Shown piece by piece: positions 52,740 through 60,980 of a DNA stretch of 64,000 nt. The stretch's first letter is position 1; each line of letters opens with the position of its first letter. The stretch spans positions 62,001 through 126,000 of the forward strand of contig JADGFI010000012.1 of the NCBI GenBank assembly GCA_016743945.1, read 5' to 3'. Origin of the DNA: Desulfobacteraceae bacterium (GTDB lineage Bacteria > Desulfobacterota > Desulfobacteria > Desulfobacterales > Desulfobacteraceae). The notes under the pieces were generated by a model. That model made no database searches. It saw only the letters and a list, made by a program, of their open reading frames with translations, and was not told the DNA's origin. A program made the translations under genes and the position numbers.

Positions 52740-53621
52740 TTATTTTTTTATGGGCCGCAACAACCCTTCCTGGGCCACGCTGGCCACAAGCGCCCCATCC
52801 CGGGTATAGACGGAACCGATGTTCAGTCCCCTTCCATTGCAGGCTGTCGGGCTTTTCATTACATAGAGGAGCCAGTCATCCATGGAAAATTGGCGGTGAA
52901 ACCAGATGGAATGATCCAGGCTGGCCACCTGCATATCCGGTGACCAAAAGGTTTTGCCATGGGGATACAAGGAGGTGGAGACCAGGTGAAAATCCGAGGC
53001 ATAGGCCAGGATATATCGATGGACTGCGGTATCTTCCGGCGGGATCTTGCCAATGGCCCGGAACCAGACATATTTTTCCGGGGGCATGGGCTTGGGGGAG
53101 AAGGGGTTGACCGGATTGACCACCCGGATTTCGATGGGTTTTTTACAGAGCAATTTTTCGAGAATCGCCGGCGGAATCTGGTCTGCGAGGCGTTTGGCCA
53201 TCTCAACTTCCGATTCTATGCCTTCCGGCCCTTTGATGGTCGGCATGGGATCCTGGTGGGAATATCCTTGTTCTTCCCTGTGAAAAGAGGCGGCCATGGA
53301 GAAAATGGCCTGCCCTTTTTGAACAGCGACCACCCGGCGGGTGACAAAACTTTTTCCGTCACGAATACAGTCCACAGTATACACAATGGGCTGTGTGGCA
53401 TCCCCGGCCCGCATGAAATATCCATGGAGACTATGGGCATGAAATCCCGGTGCCAGGGTTCTTGAGGCGGCAGACAGGGATTGACCAATGACCTGACCAC
53501 CAAAGACATTCCCATACCCTAAATCCTGGCTCTGGCCTCTGAAAATATTTTCTTCTATTTTTTCCAGTTTTAACAGCCAAAGCAATTCTTCTAGAACATT
53601 TTTCTCATAGCAGATAGTCAT
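52740..53621 (-). CDS. tesB: Acyl-CoA thioesterase II (TesB)
   Basis: This 293-residue double-hotdog thioesterase hydrolyses medium and long acyl-CoA. It shows NVFGGQVIGQSL near residue 40, LHGYFMRAGD, the second hotdog strand LASLDHSIWFHR near residue 235 (Asp and His region of the active site), and a C-terminal GSVYTRDGALVASVAQEG. Length matches E. coli TesB (286). It lies convergent with the ligase gene, so the pair may adjust acyl-CoA pools in opposite directions. Confidence 0.92.
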   Translation of the reverse strand: MTICYEKNVLEELLWLLKLEKIEENIFRGQSQDLGYGNVFGGQVIGQSLSAASRTLAPGFHAHSLHGYFMRAGDATQPIVYTVDCIRDGKSFVTRRVVAVQKGQAIFSMAASFHREEQGYSHQDPMPTIKGPEGIESEVEMAKRLADQIPPAILEKLLCKKPIEIRVVNPVNPFSPKPMPPEKYVWFRAIGKIPPEDTAVHRYILAYASDFHLVSTSLYPHGKTFWSPDMQVASLDHSIWFHRQFSMDDWLLYVMKSPTACNGRGLNIGSVYTRDGALVASVAQEGLLRPIKK

Positions 53622-53795
53622 GGGTTCATTCCTTTTTGTTATCGTATCTCCACCCGATTAATAGCATTTGGCTGTTGATGCGTTTGTTGCAAGGCGCCAA
53701 GGCATCATACCATTCCTGGGGGGGGAATTGAATCTGTTTTTCAATGGGATCATTATTGTGTTAAAAAAAACTTGACAGAAGCAATTGTATATTCC

Positions 53796-53809
53796 TAATG
53801 TATACATTA
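53796..53809. promoter_or_regulatory. GntR operator palindrome 1
   Basis: TAATGTATACATTA is a perfect 14-bp dyad 22 bp before the GntR start codon, just downstream of a TTGACA box at 53772-53777, so bound repressor would cover the -10 region. It matches the element at 54512 in 13 of 14 positions. Confidence 0.65.
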
Positions 53810-53831
53810 CAATTTTAAGGAATAGTAAGTA

Positions 53832-54485
53832 ATGGCAGAAAATAATTTGGAAGAGTTTGCATACAAATCCATTATCCGGTTGATTCTGGACAATCATTTT
53901 AAACCCGGGGATTTTTTACTTGAAACCGAATTGTCAGATTCTTTGGAATTGAGCAGAACCCCAGTCAGACACGCTTTAGGGCAGCTGGTAGCCGAAGGCT
54001 TTTTAGATAAAAAAAAGAAAAAAGGGTGCTTTGTCCCCAGGGTTAGCCCGGCAGATGCCCGCCATGTTTTTTTCGCAAGGGAGAATATCGAGGGGCTTGC
54101 TGCGGCCTCGGCTGCCCGGTACGTGTCCGATGAGGACCTGGCCTTTCTCCATGGGTTGATTGAAAAAGAGAAGGCATTGGCGCTCACCCCGTCAAGATTG
54201 GGCTATGTCCGCGTCAATGAGGCCTTTCACCTGGGTGTGGCAAGGATCAGTCAAAATAAATATCTGGCCCAATACTGTCGTCATGCCTTCTGGCGTTCCC
54301 ATACCTATATCATATTTTTTGATAAATATTATACAGGAAAGTTGGTTTCCGGAAATCAGGAAACAGGTCCCCTGCAGCATTCTCAGATCGTGCAAGCGAT
54401 TGAAAACAGGAATGAAGAGAAGGCGGGGAACCTGATGAAGCTGCATATCCGGACCACCTTTGAGCAGTTGTTTGTAAAATTGTAG
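53832..54485 (+). CDS. GntR-family transcriptional regulator (FCD type)
   Basis: This 217-residue regulator has an N-terminal winged helix (about 5-75; LSRTPVRHALGQLVAEGFL) and a C-terminal all-helical FCD effector domain (about 85-210). Candidate metal/ligand residues lie in NEAFHLGVARIS and near the C-terminus in HSQIVQAIENRNEEKA. FCD regulators commonly sense organic or amino acids. Palindromes at 53796 and 54512 suggest it controls itself and the downstream catabolic genes. Confidence 0.9.
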   Translation: MAENNLEEFAYKSIIRLILDNHFKPGDFLLETELSDSLELSRTPVRHALGQLVAEGFLDKKKKKGCFVPRVSPADARHVFFARENIEGLAAASAARYVSDEDLAFLHGLIEKEKALALTPSRLGYVRVNEAFHLGVARISQNKYLAQYCRHAFWRSHTYIIFFDKYYTGKLVSGNQETGPLQHSQIVQAIENRNEEKAGNLMKLHIRTTFEQLFVKL

Positions 54486-54511
54486 TTTCGTATAGTAAAT
54501 GCTACAACGTC

Positions 54512-54525
54512 TAATGTGTACATTA
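54512..54525. promoter_or_regulatory. GntR operator palindrome 2
   Basis: TAATGTGTACATTA lies 63 bp before the saccharopine-dehydrogenase-like gene. It differs from the element before the GntR gene by one base at the centre, so both are likely bound by that regulator. Confidence 0.65.
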
Positions 54526-54588
54526 ATGGATGCCAAGGGGCTTCCATAACCACAACCATATGCATAAAAATAAAAAAATGGGGTAGAT

Positions 54589-55758
54589 ATGAAAATTTTA
54601 GTTATCGGCGGAGCGGGCATCCAGGGAAGAATCGCACTCCATGATCTGGCATCCGATGATGAGGTAAAACAGATTATCTGTGCAGACATTCAATTTGATG
54701 GATTGTCCAAAATAGCCGGGTTTACCAATATGGAAAAGATAACCCAGGTAACGGTGGATGCACAAAACAAGGCAGACCTTCTAGCGCTCTATAAAAAGGT
54801 GGACGTGGTCATTGACCTTCTGCCCAAGGAATTTAAAACCGTTGTATATGAAGTAGCCCTGGAAGCCCGGATGAATGTGGTCAATACCAATTATTCCTAT
54901 TCCCCCGAAGCCCTTGACAAACGGGCCAAAGAGGCTGGGATCACCATCATGCCGGAATGTGGGCTCGACCCGGGTATCGATCTTGTGATTTACGGGGATG
55001 CAAGGCAACGGTTTGATTCTTTGTCTGTTATCAATTCCTATTGCGGTGGATTTCCTGAGCAAAAGGCCTGCACAAATCCGATGAATTATAAGGTTTCCTG
55101 GATCTGGCGGGGGGTCTTGAGTTCCGTCATGCGGGATGGCCGGATCATAAAAAATGGTAAGATTATTGATATCCCCGGTAAAGATCAGCATGACCCTGTC
55201 CATGGCCATTCCATTGAATTTCCGGAGCTTGGCACTCTTGAGGCGGTCCCCAACGGGGATGCCGTTTTTTTCACGGATCGCATGGGGATCACAAAAGATA
55301 TTATCCACACCGGTCGCTATTCTTTGCGTTGGCCCGGGTGGAGTGATTTCTGGCGCCCCTTGAAAGAATTGGGTTTTTTAAGTGAAGATCCTGTACCGGG
55401 GCTGGCCGGTAATGTCTCGCCCATGGACTTTTTGGACAAGCACCTGGGGCCTAGGATGCAATACCAGGCCGATGAAAAGGATTTGATTGCCATGATCAAT
55501 GTTTTTGAAGGCATCATTGACAATAAACCCATGCGCTTTACCAGTTCCATGCTCATTGAACGGGACCTTGATACCGGAATACTGGCCATGAGCAAGGGCG
55601 TTGGATATACCGCCTGTATTGTGGCAAAGATGATCGCAAGGGGAGAAATTACAGAAAAAGGGGTATTGTCACCCATGACCCATATTCCCATAGCGCCCTT
55701 TATGGAGCGTCTTAAAAAAAGAGGGATCACTCTTCAGGAAACAATGGAGGAGATATAA
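54589..55758 (+). CDS. Saccharopine dehydrogenase-like oxidoreductase
   Basis: This 389-residue NAD(P)-dependent protein has the Rossmann motif VIGGAGIQGR near residue 6 and an ADIQFD second-strand acidic end. The central catalytic-domain stretch EAGITIMPECGLDPGIDL (about 120-140) is shared with saccharopine dehydrogenase and related enzymes (carboxynorspermidine and lysine-ketoglutarate reductases). It probably acts on an opine-like or diamino acid substrate. Position first in the amino acid ABC/PLP operon behind a GntR operator supports amino acid catabolism. The substrate is not resolved. Confidence 0.8.
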   Translation: MKILVIGGAGIQGRIALHDLASDDEVKQIICADIQFDGLSKIAGFTNMEKITQVTVDAQNKADLLALYKKVDVVIDLLPKEFKTVVYEVALEARMNVVNTNYSYSPEALDKRAKEAGITIMPECGLDPGIDLVIYGDARQRFDSLSVINSYCGGFPEQKACTNPMNYKVSWIWRGVLSSVMRDGRIIKNGKIIDIPGKDQHDPVHGHSIEFPELGTLEAVPNGDAVFFTDRMGITKDIIHTGRYSLRWPGWSDFWRPLKELGFLSEDPVPGLAGNVSPMDFLDKHLGPRMQYQADEKDLIAMINVFEGIIDNKPMRFTSSMLIERDLDTGILAMSKGVGYTACIVAKMIARGEITEKGVLSPMTHIPIAPFMERLKKRGITLQETMEEI

Positions 55759-55794
55759 GAGGAGATATAAGAGGAGATATGAGAGGAGATATGA
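55747..55794 (+). repeat. 12-bp tandem repeat, four copies, with SD-like cores
   Basis: Four head-to-tail units of GAGGAGATATAA (the last two end TATGA) begin inside the last codons of the upstream gene and cover its stop. Each unit carries AGGAG, so four decoy ribosome sites precede the true start of the binding protein gene 80 bp on. A product of replication slippage. Confidence 0.85.
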
Positions 55795-55873
55795 GAATAG
55801 AACATACCCAATAGAAACAAGGACGTCACGGTGTAACCGTTTGTTTTATAACGCAACAAAAAAGGAGAAGAAC

Positions 55874-56677
55874 ATGAGTCGGAAAAAATTGGTTTCAATT
55901 ATTTTGGTCTTTGCCATGTCTGTTTTTTTTACGGGAATCTGTTTTGCAGGAACCTTGAGTGAGATTGTCAAAAGAGGAGAACTTCGGGTGGCAGTTCAGT
56001 CGGGAGCACCTCCCTATGCCTTTATTGATAAAAACGGGGAACCCGCCGGTTCCATGGTTGACTTCACCAAGGGAATGGCAGATGCCATGGGCGTTAAAAT
56101 AAAAGTTCTTGATTTTGATTGGGATGGTTTGATCCCTGCTCTTTTATCCGGTAAAGCCGATATTCTGGCCGCTGACATGACCCCCACCCTGAAACGGGCC
56201 CTTAAACTTTCATTTACCGATCCCTGGATCGAAGTGCAGCCCTGTGTTTTCACCACCACTGGTGCCAGTTTTAAAACCCTTGCAGATGTGGATAAACCCG
56301 AAGTTACAGTTGGGGTTCTCCTGGGTTCCACCGGTGAAACCATTGCCAAAAAATTCCTGAAAAAGGCCAAAATAAAATCCTATAAAGGCGGCGGCCGGAT
56401 GGTTGTTCAGGCGCTGATTGCAGGCCATGTTGATGCCGGTGTGAATGATGATCTTGCCGTTCTAACGGTTTTGCCGGATTTCCCGCCCAACTCGGTTCGT
56501 CTGTTGGACAAACGCCTGGGTGAGGGCAAAGATCCCCTGGCATTTGCCGTTCGTCCGGACTCTGTGAACCTGTGGCAGTGGATTAATCTTTATTTTAAAA
56601 CCGTCCGTACCAATGGTGAATATGATACCAACATCGCCTATTGGTTAGAAGGTACAGAGTGGAAAAAAGATCATTAA
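55874..56677 (+). CDS. Polar amino acid ABC transporter substrate-binding protein
   Basis: This 267-residue protein of the SBP_bac_3 family has a signal peptide ending near ICFAGTL. The ligand domain starts VKRGELRVAVQSGAPPYAFID and includes DMTPTLKRALKLSFTDPW, where Arg and Asp normally bind the alpha-amino and carboxyl groups. AAAGGAG precedes ATG 55874. The amino acid bound is unknown. Confidence 0.9.
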   Translation: MSRKKLVSIILVFAMSVFFTGICFAGTLSEIVKRGELRVAVQSGAPPYAFIDKNGEPAGSMVDFTKGMADAMGVKIKVLDFDWDGLIPALLSGKADILAADMTPTLKRALKLSFTDPWIEVQPCVFTTTGASFKTLADVDKPEVTVGVLLGSTGETIAKKFLKKAKIKSYKGGGRMVVQALIAGHVDAGVNDDLAVLTVLPDFPPNSVRLLDKRLGEGKDPLAFAVRPDSVNLWQWINLYFKTVRTNGEYDTNIAYWLEGTEWKKDH

Positions 56678-56727
56678 ATTCTATCTAAAGAGCAGATGAT
56701 CTTCTGTTGGAAAATTTAAGTAAATGG

Positions 56728-56752
56728 TGTGCGCCGTTTTGTGTGGCGCACA
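56728..56752 (+). other. Stem-loop between binding protein and permease genes
   Basis: An 8-bp perfect stem (56728-56735 with 56745-56752) with a 9-nt loop lies just before the first permease gene. Such hairpins often protect the upstream mRNA and lower expression downstream, which suits binding-protein excess. Confidence 0.5.
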
Positions 56753-56765
56753 TCCCCTAACCCAA

Positions 56766-57446
56766 ATGGACAACACCATGCTGACGGATTTTAATTTTAG
56801 AATTATAATGGAGTATCTGCCCCTATTTCTTGGGGGCCTCAAAGCCACATTTCTTATATCAATTGTTTCCATCCTGCTGGCACTGGCCACGGGAATCATC
56901 GCCTGTGCAGCAAGGATATCCAGTATCAATGCCATAAAATACCCGGCCATTGCCTATATTGAGATCATCCGGTCCACCCCTTTGCTGGTGCAGATATATT
57001 TTCTTTATTTCGGGCTGCCCACTCTGGGGGTGAGAATACCCGAGCTCCAGACGGGGATTTTGGCCCTGACACTCAATTCCGGGGCTTATATTGCAGAAAT
57101 AATCCGGGCCGGGATCAATGCCGTGGAATCTGGCCAGCTTGAGGCCGGGGTCGCTTCGGGCTTAAACTATCTCCAGCGGATGCGGTTCATTATCTTGCCC
57201 CAGGCCCTGGGGGTCACGGTACCGCCTCTGTTGGGTCAGGCCATTGTCCTGGTAAAGGACTCGGCCTTGCTTTCCCTTATTTCGGTGGCGGAATTGACTC
57301 GGGCCGGTCAGACCATGACATCGGAACGATTCATGCCCTCGGAAGCCTTTCTAACAGTGGCCTTCTTTTACATGTGCATCTATTTTGTTCTTAAAGCCCT
57401 GGCGGACTGGTCCCAGAAACGACTGATTTTCAGGGAGGCATACTGA
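56766..57446 (+). CDS. Polar amino acid ABC transporter permease (HisM/GlnP type), first
   Basis: This roughly 226-residue inner-membrane permease of the HEQRo family has YLPLFLGGLKATFLIS near the start and the EAA loop (VESGQLEAGVASGLNYLQRMRFIILPQA, about 120-147) that contacts the ATPase. Start is ATG 56766 or 56778; no clear ribosome site distinguishes them. It is followed after 2 bp by a second permease. Confidence 0.9.
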   Translation: MDNTMLTDFNFRIIMEYLPLFLGGLKATFLISIVSILLALATGIIACAARISSINAIKYPAIAYIEIIRSTPLLVQIYFLYFGLPTLGVRIPELQTGILALTLNSGAYIAEIIRAGINAVESGQLEAGVASGLNYLQRMRFIILPQALGVTVPPLLGQAIVLVKDSALLSLISVAELTRAGQTMTSERFMPSEAFLTVAFFYMCIYFVLKALADWSQKRLIFREAY

Positions 57447-57448
57447 TT

Positions 57449-58102
57449 ATGATATCCTTTTACTTTAGCCGGCTTTTGGAAATTTATCCTTTTTTCTTCA
57501 CGGGACTGTGGATGACCTGCAAGATTGCTTTTATCAGTCTTTTTACTTGCACCCTCCTCGGGTTTGTCCTGGGTGTTTTTCGGGCCGGAGACAATAAGAT
57601 TCTCAAATTTATCATCGGGATCTATGTTTCCTTTGTCAGGGGCACCCCCTTTGTGGTTCAGATTTTTATTATCTTTTTTATTTTTCCTGAGTGGGGAATC
57701 CAACTGGAAGCATTCCCGGCAGCGCTGTTGGCAATGGCCATCATGGGATCGGCCTTTATTTGCGAGATTGTGGCCGGTGGCATCAGCGCCATCCCAAAAG
57801 GCCAATGGGAGGCCGCCATTTCTTCCGGCCTGGGTTTTTTTCAGCAGCTTCGGCTCGTGATTATTCCCCAGGCCATGCGGGTGATCCTGCCGCCACTTGT
57901 GGGCCAATATGTTCTGTTGATAAAAGACACCTCCGTGGTATCGGTCATCGGTGTCATGGAACTCACCCGGGTGGGGTGGGTGACCGTGGTCAGAATCCCC
58001 GAGGGACTCATGGTTTTTTCATTGGTCGGAATCCTTTATTTTTCGATTTCATACCCCCTGATCCTGTTGTCCAATTATCTGGAACGGAGAATGGCGGTTT
58101 AA
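57449..58102 (+). CDS. Polar amino acid ABC transporter permease (HisM/GlnP type), second
   Basis: This 217-residue inner-membrane permease has an EAA loop (IPKGQWEAAISSGLGFFQQLRLVIIPQA, about 110-138). It pairs with the preceding permease as a heterodimer over the binding protein. Five hydrophobic segments are seen. The ATPase gene follows after 61 bp. Confidence 0.92.
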   Translation: MISFYFSRLLEIYPFFFTGLWMTCKIAFISLFTCTLLGFVLGVFRAGDNKILKFIIGIYVSFVRGTPFVVQIFIIFFIFPEWGIQLEAFPAALLAMAIMGSAFICEIVAGGISAIPKGQWEAAISSGLGFFQQLRLVIIPQAMRVILPPLVGQYVLLIKDTSVVSVIGVMELTRVGWVTVVRIPEGLMVFSLVGILYFSISYPLILLSNYLERRMAV

Positions 58103-58163
58103 AAGCCCTTTTTAATCAAGTGGGCAAATCAGGGATAATAAACTTAAAATTTGGAAAAAATTT

Positions 58164-58892
58164 ATGATCGAATTTAAAGACGTAAACAAATGGTATGGCA
58201 AGCTTCATGTGTTAAACGATATCAATTTAAAAATAGAAAAGGGAGAGGTGCTGGTTATCTGCGGCCCCAGTGGGTCCGGGAAATCGACGCTGATCCGGTG
58301 TATCAATCGGCTCGAAAAGATCCAGAAGGGGGAGATCACGGTTAATGAGACCCCTGTCCACACACGGACAACCAATTTGACAAAACTGAGAGCCCAGGTC
58401 GGGTTTGTCTTCCAGCAATTTCATTTGTATCCCCATATGACGGTGCTGCAGAACATCATGCTGGCGCCGGTCAATGTCAAGCACATGGCCAGGGACCAGA
58501 CGGAGAAAATTGCCATGGAAAAATTGGCCCAGGTGGGAATGCCGGAAAAATCAGATGCCTATCCAGCCCAGCTTTCCGGCGGCCAGCAGCAGCGGGTGGC
58601 CATTGCCCGGGGGCTTGCCATGTCGCCTGAAATCATGCTCTTTGATGAGCCCACTTCAGCTTTGGATCCTGAAATGATCGGAGAAGTTCTGGATGTCATG
58701 GTCAATCTGGTATCCGAAGGCATGACCATGTGTGTGGTCACCCATGAAATGGGGTTTGCCAAGAAAGTAGCAGATCGGGTGCTGTTCATGGACGAGGGTA
58801 AAATCATTGAAACCGGCACGCCGGGGCAGTTTTTTGACAATCCACAAACCGAGCGGGCAGCGGATTTTATCAGTAAAATTTTGACCCATTAA
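58164..58892 (+). CDS. Polar amino acid ABC transporter ATP-binding protein (GlnQ type)
   Basis: This 242-residue ATPase has Walker [10 protein letters not shown] near residue 35, Q-loop [11 protein letters not shown], signature LSGGQQQRV near 135, Walker B IMLFDEPT near 158, and H-loop His in VVTHEMGFA. It drives the two permeases encoded upstream. Confidence 0.95.
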   Translation: MIEFKDVNKWYGKLHVLNDINLKIEKGEVLVICGPSGSGKSTLIRCINRLEKIQKGEITVNETPVHTRTTNLTKLRAQVGFVFQQFHLYPHMTVLQNIMLAPVNVKHMARDQTEKIAMEKLAQVGMPEKSDAYPAQLSGGQQQRVAIARGLAMSPEIMLFDEPTSALDPEMIGEVLDVMVNLVSEGMTMCVVTHEMGFAKKVADRVLFMDEGKIIETGTPGQFFDNPQTERAADFISKILTH

Positions 58893-58988
58893 GCGTTGCA
58901 AACAAATGGCGGCAAACACGATTGACCAATTTTATAAAATTTGCCAATATAACTAATTTAACCAATCTAACCAGGGGGAGGGGGCGTT

Positions 58989-59972
58989 ATGAAACTGGCT
59001 AAATTGCCCAGATTTAATCTGGCTGAATTTCCAACACCCATTCATTATCTGAAAACGTTAACAAAATCCTGCCAAGGGCCTGAGATCTATATGAAGCGGG
59101 ATGATCTCACCTCCCTGGGGTTGGGGGGCAATAAGACCCGGAAACTAGAATTTCTGGTGGGGCAGGCACTGGTTTTGGGGGCCGATACTCTGGTCACGGC
59201 CGGTGGGATTCAATCCAACCATTGCCGCCTCACGGCCGCTGCTGCTTGCAAGGCGGGGCTGTCCTGTGAACTGGTTTTAAACGGTACAAAACCTTCGGTT
59301 CCCAACGGGAATTTGCTGTTGGACACAATTTTTAAGGCCAGGGTTCATTATTGTGCGAGGGAAAACCGGGATGCAACCCTTGTCCAGGTGGCCCAAGACC
59401 TTACCGATAAAGGGAAAAAACCTTTTGTAATCCCCATCGGGGGCTCCAACGCAATTGGATCTGTGGGGTATGTGAATGCCATGGTTGAACTTAAAGACCA
59501 GCTTGCCGCCATGGAACTTACACCTGCCGCCATTGTTTTTGCCAGCAGTTCCGGCGGCACCCAGGCAGGGCTTGCCCTGGGGGCCAAACTTATGGGTTTT
59601 ACCGGTGAGATCCTGGGTGTCAGCATTGACCAGACCAAAATCGGGGAGGATTCTTTTTTGCCGGTTCTGGCAGGGATTGCCAATGAAACCGCCCAGAGAA
59701 TCGGCGGTGACATGGTTCTTGCTCAGACAGATTTTTCCTTGAATTGTGATTATCTGGGGGCGGGGTATGCAAAGCCGGGAGATCTGGAATTCAATGCGAT
59801 TCAACGCCTGGCCCAAACAGAAGGAATTCTTCTGGGCCCTGTTTATACGGCCCGTGCCATGGGCGGTCTTTTGGATCTGATCCACAAAAAGGTCTACACC
59901 AAAGGCCAGTCCGTATTGTTCTGGCACACCGGTGGAACTCCTGAATTGTTTGCCTGGGCAGATAGGTTCTAA
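58989..59972 (+). CDS. PLP-dependent D-cysteine desulfhydrase / L-cysteate sulfo-lyase family enzyme
   Basis: This 327-residue fold-type II PLP enzyme has the PLP-binding Lys in GGNKTRKLEFL near residue 50, QSNHCR near residue 77 (phosphate or substrate contact), and the phosphate-binding Gly stretch SSSGGTQAG near residue 192. Members deaminate 1-aminocyclopropane-1-carboxylate, D-cysteine or L-cysteate. Members releasing sulfite or sulfide would suit a sulfur-respiring cell. It is the last gene of the GntR-controlled amino acid importer operon. D-cysteine, L-cysteate and other beta-substituted amino acids cannot be told apart here. A purine-rich GGGGGAGGGGG lies before the ATG. Confidence 0.85.
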   Translation: MKLAKLPRFNLAEFPTPIHYLKTLTKSCQGPEIYMKRDDLTSLGLGGNKTRKLEFLVGQALVLGADTLVTAGGIQSNHCRLTAAAACKAGLSCELVLNGTKPSVPNGNLLLDTIFKARVHYCARENRDATLVQVAQDLTDKGKKPFVIPIGGSNAIGSVGYVNAMVELKDQLAAMELTPAAIVFASSSGGTQAGLALGAKLMGFTGEILGVSIDQTKIGEDSFLPVLAGIANETAQRIGGDMVLAQTDFSLNCDYLGAGYAKPGDLEFNAIQRLAQTEGILLGPVYTARAMGGLLDLIHKKVYTKGQSVLFWHTGGTPELFAWADRF

Positions 59973-60229
59973 ACCACAGTCATCTCCCATTTGCCGGGAG
60001 GTCTCCGGTGGATGATAAAGTTTGTCTGAAACCCACTGATATTTTTTTTATCAAGGGGGTGGGGTTGTGGTTGAAAAAATTGGAATTCGATGTCTAATTT
60101 TTCAGGGTTAAAAACGATATCTCCTTTGAACTCAGCAAATTGTCCTGAAATAGTGGTAAGAACAAAATGTTTTTTCCGTTCCTTCAAACTAAGACAGAAA
60201 TATAGTCCCATAAACAAACGATTAAACAT
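59969..60229 (-). pseudogene. Truncated YceI-like fragment
   Basis: This is an 86-residue frame. Its middle part, ISGQFAEFKGDIVFNPEKLDI, resembles the conserved G-x-F-x-x-F-x-G-x-I-x-F-x-P core of YceI lipocalin-like proteins (about 190 residues with signal peptide). The N-terminal signal and most C-terminal strands are missing, so it is probably a decayed gene. It overlaps the preceding ferric-reductase-like stop (TAATG). YceI-like proteins and cytochrome b561-type partners often sit together, which supports the call. Confidence 0.4.
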
Positions 60230-60840
60230 TACTTCAGATATTTTCGCGTCAATAAAAAAATGACGATTACAGCCCCTGCAACCAATGCATAAAAAGCAAT
60301 TCCTGATTCAAAGGTCCGGCTTACATTAAAAATATGGACAAACATCAGAAAAAAAATACCTGGTGCAATTCGTTTATGCAAGATTCGCCAAGTCTTGTAG
60401 TCAATGCCAAGTTTTTTTTGCCAATGGGATACCCCGACAAACAGTGTCAAAAATATAAAAAGGAGAATGCCGATAAATTCAGGCCAGTATTTGATTTTAA
60501 ATGGGAATAAAACAAAGTGATCCGCACCCAGTATAAGAACCGGATGAATCAGGGCTATGATTAACAGTGTTAACCCGTTTATTTTGTGATATTGAAATAG
60601 TTTTTTAAGGCCCCAAATTTTGTCCAGTGTTGAAAAACGTCCGATTAGTATCAATTGAAAAAATATAAGCATTGCAGCAAAAATACCCAAAATTTTACCA
60701 GTTCTGAGCATGATTTTATCAATACCCGTTTTATAATAGATGGACGGAGATTCAAAATAAAAGGGTATGGTGCAGGCAACACCCAGAATAGCAAGCAAAA
60801 TTAAAACGATAATGAATTTTAAAAATCCATTCTTTTGCAT
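60229..60840 (-). CDS. Ferric-reductase-like transmembrane protein
   Basis: This 203-residue integral membrane protein has about six hydrophobic segments. Histidines that could bind two b-type hemes lie in FQYHKINGLTLLIIALIHPVL and VSHWQKKLGIDYKTWRILHKRIAPGIFFLMFVHIF. This matches the ferric_reduct domain. No NAD or FAD domain is present, so it would need partners. It lies at the end of the rdh operon. The chosen start at 60840 follows GGGGGCGGT and drops a 26-residue Cys-rich extension. Confidence 0.75.
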   Translation of the reverse strand: MQKNGFLKFIIVLILLAILGVACTIPFYFESPSIYYKTGIDKIMLRTGKILGIFAAMLIFFQLILIGRFSTLDKIWGLKKLFQYHKINGLTLLIIALIHPVLILGADHFVLFPFKIKYWPEFIGILLFIFLTLFVGVSHWQKKLGIDYKTWRILHKRIAPGIFFLMFVHIFNVSRTFESGIAFYALVAGAVIVIFLLTRKYLK

Positions 60841-60980
60841 ACCGCCCCCGCAATTACAATTTAAAAAAGCTATGGAAATACCATTGCTAATTTTATACAG
60901 TGACCTGAATTTTGTCAATTACTCCTCACCCGGTGCCTGGCAGTGCTCAAGTTTGATCCTTTATAGTTCAATGTTCGGTC

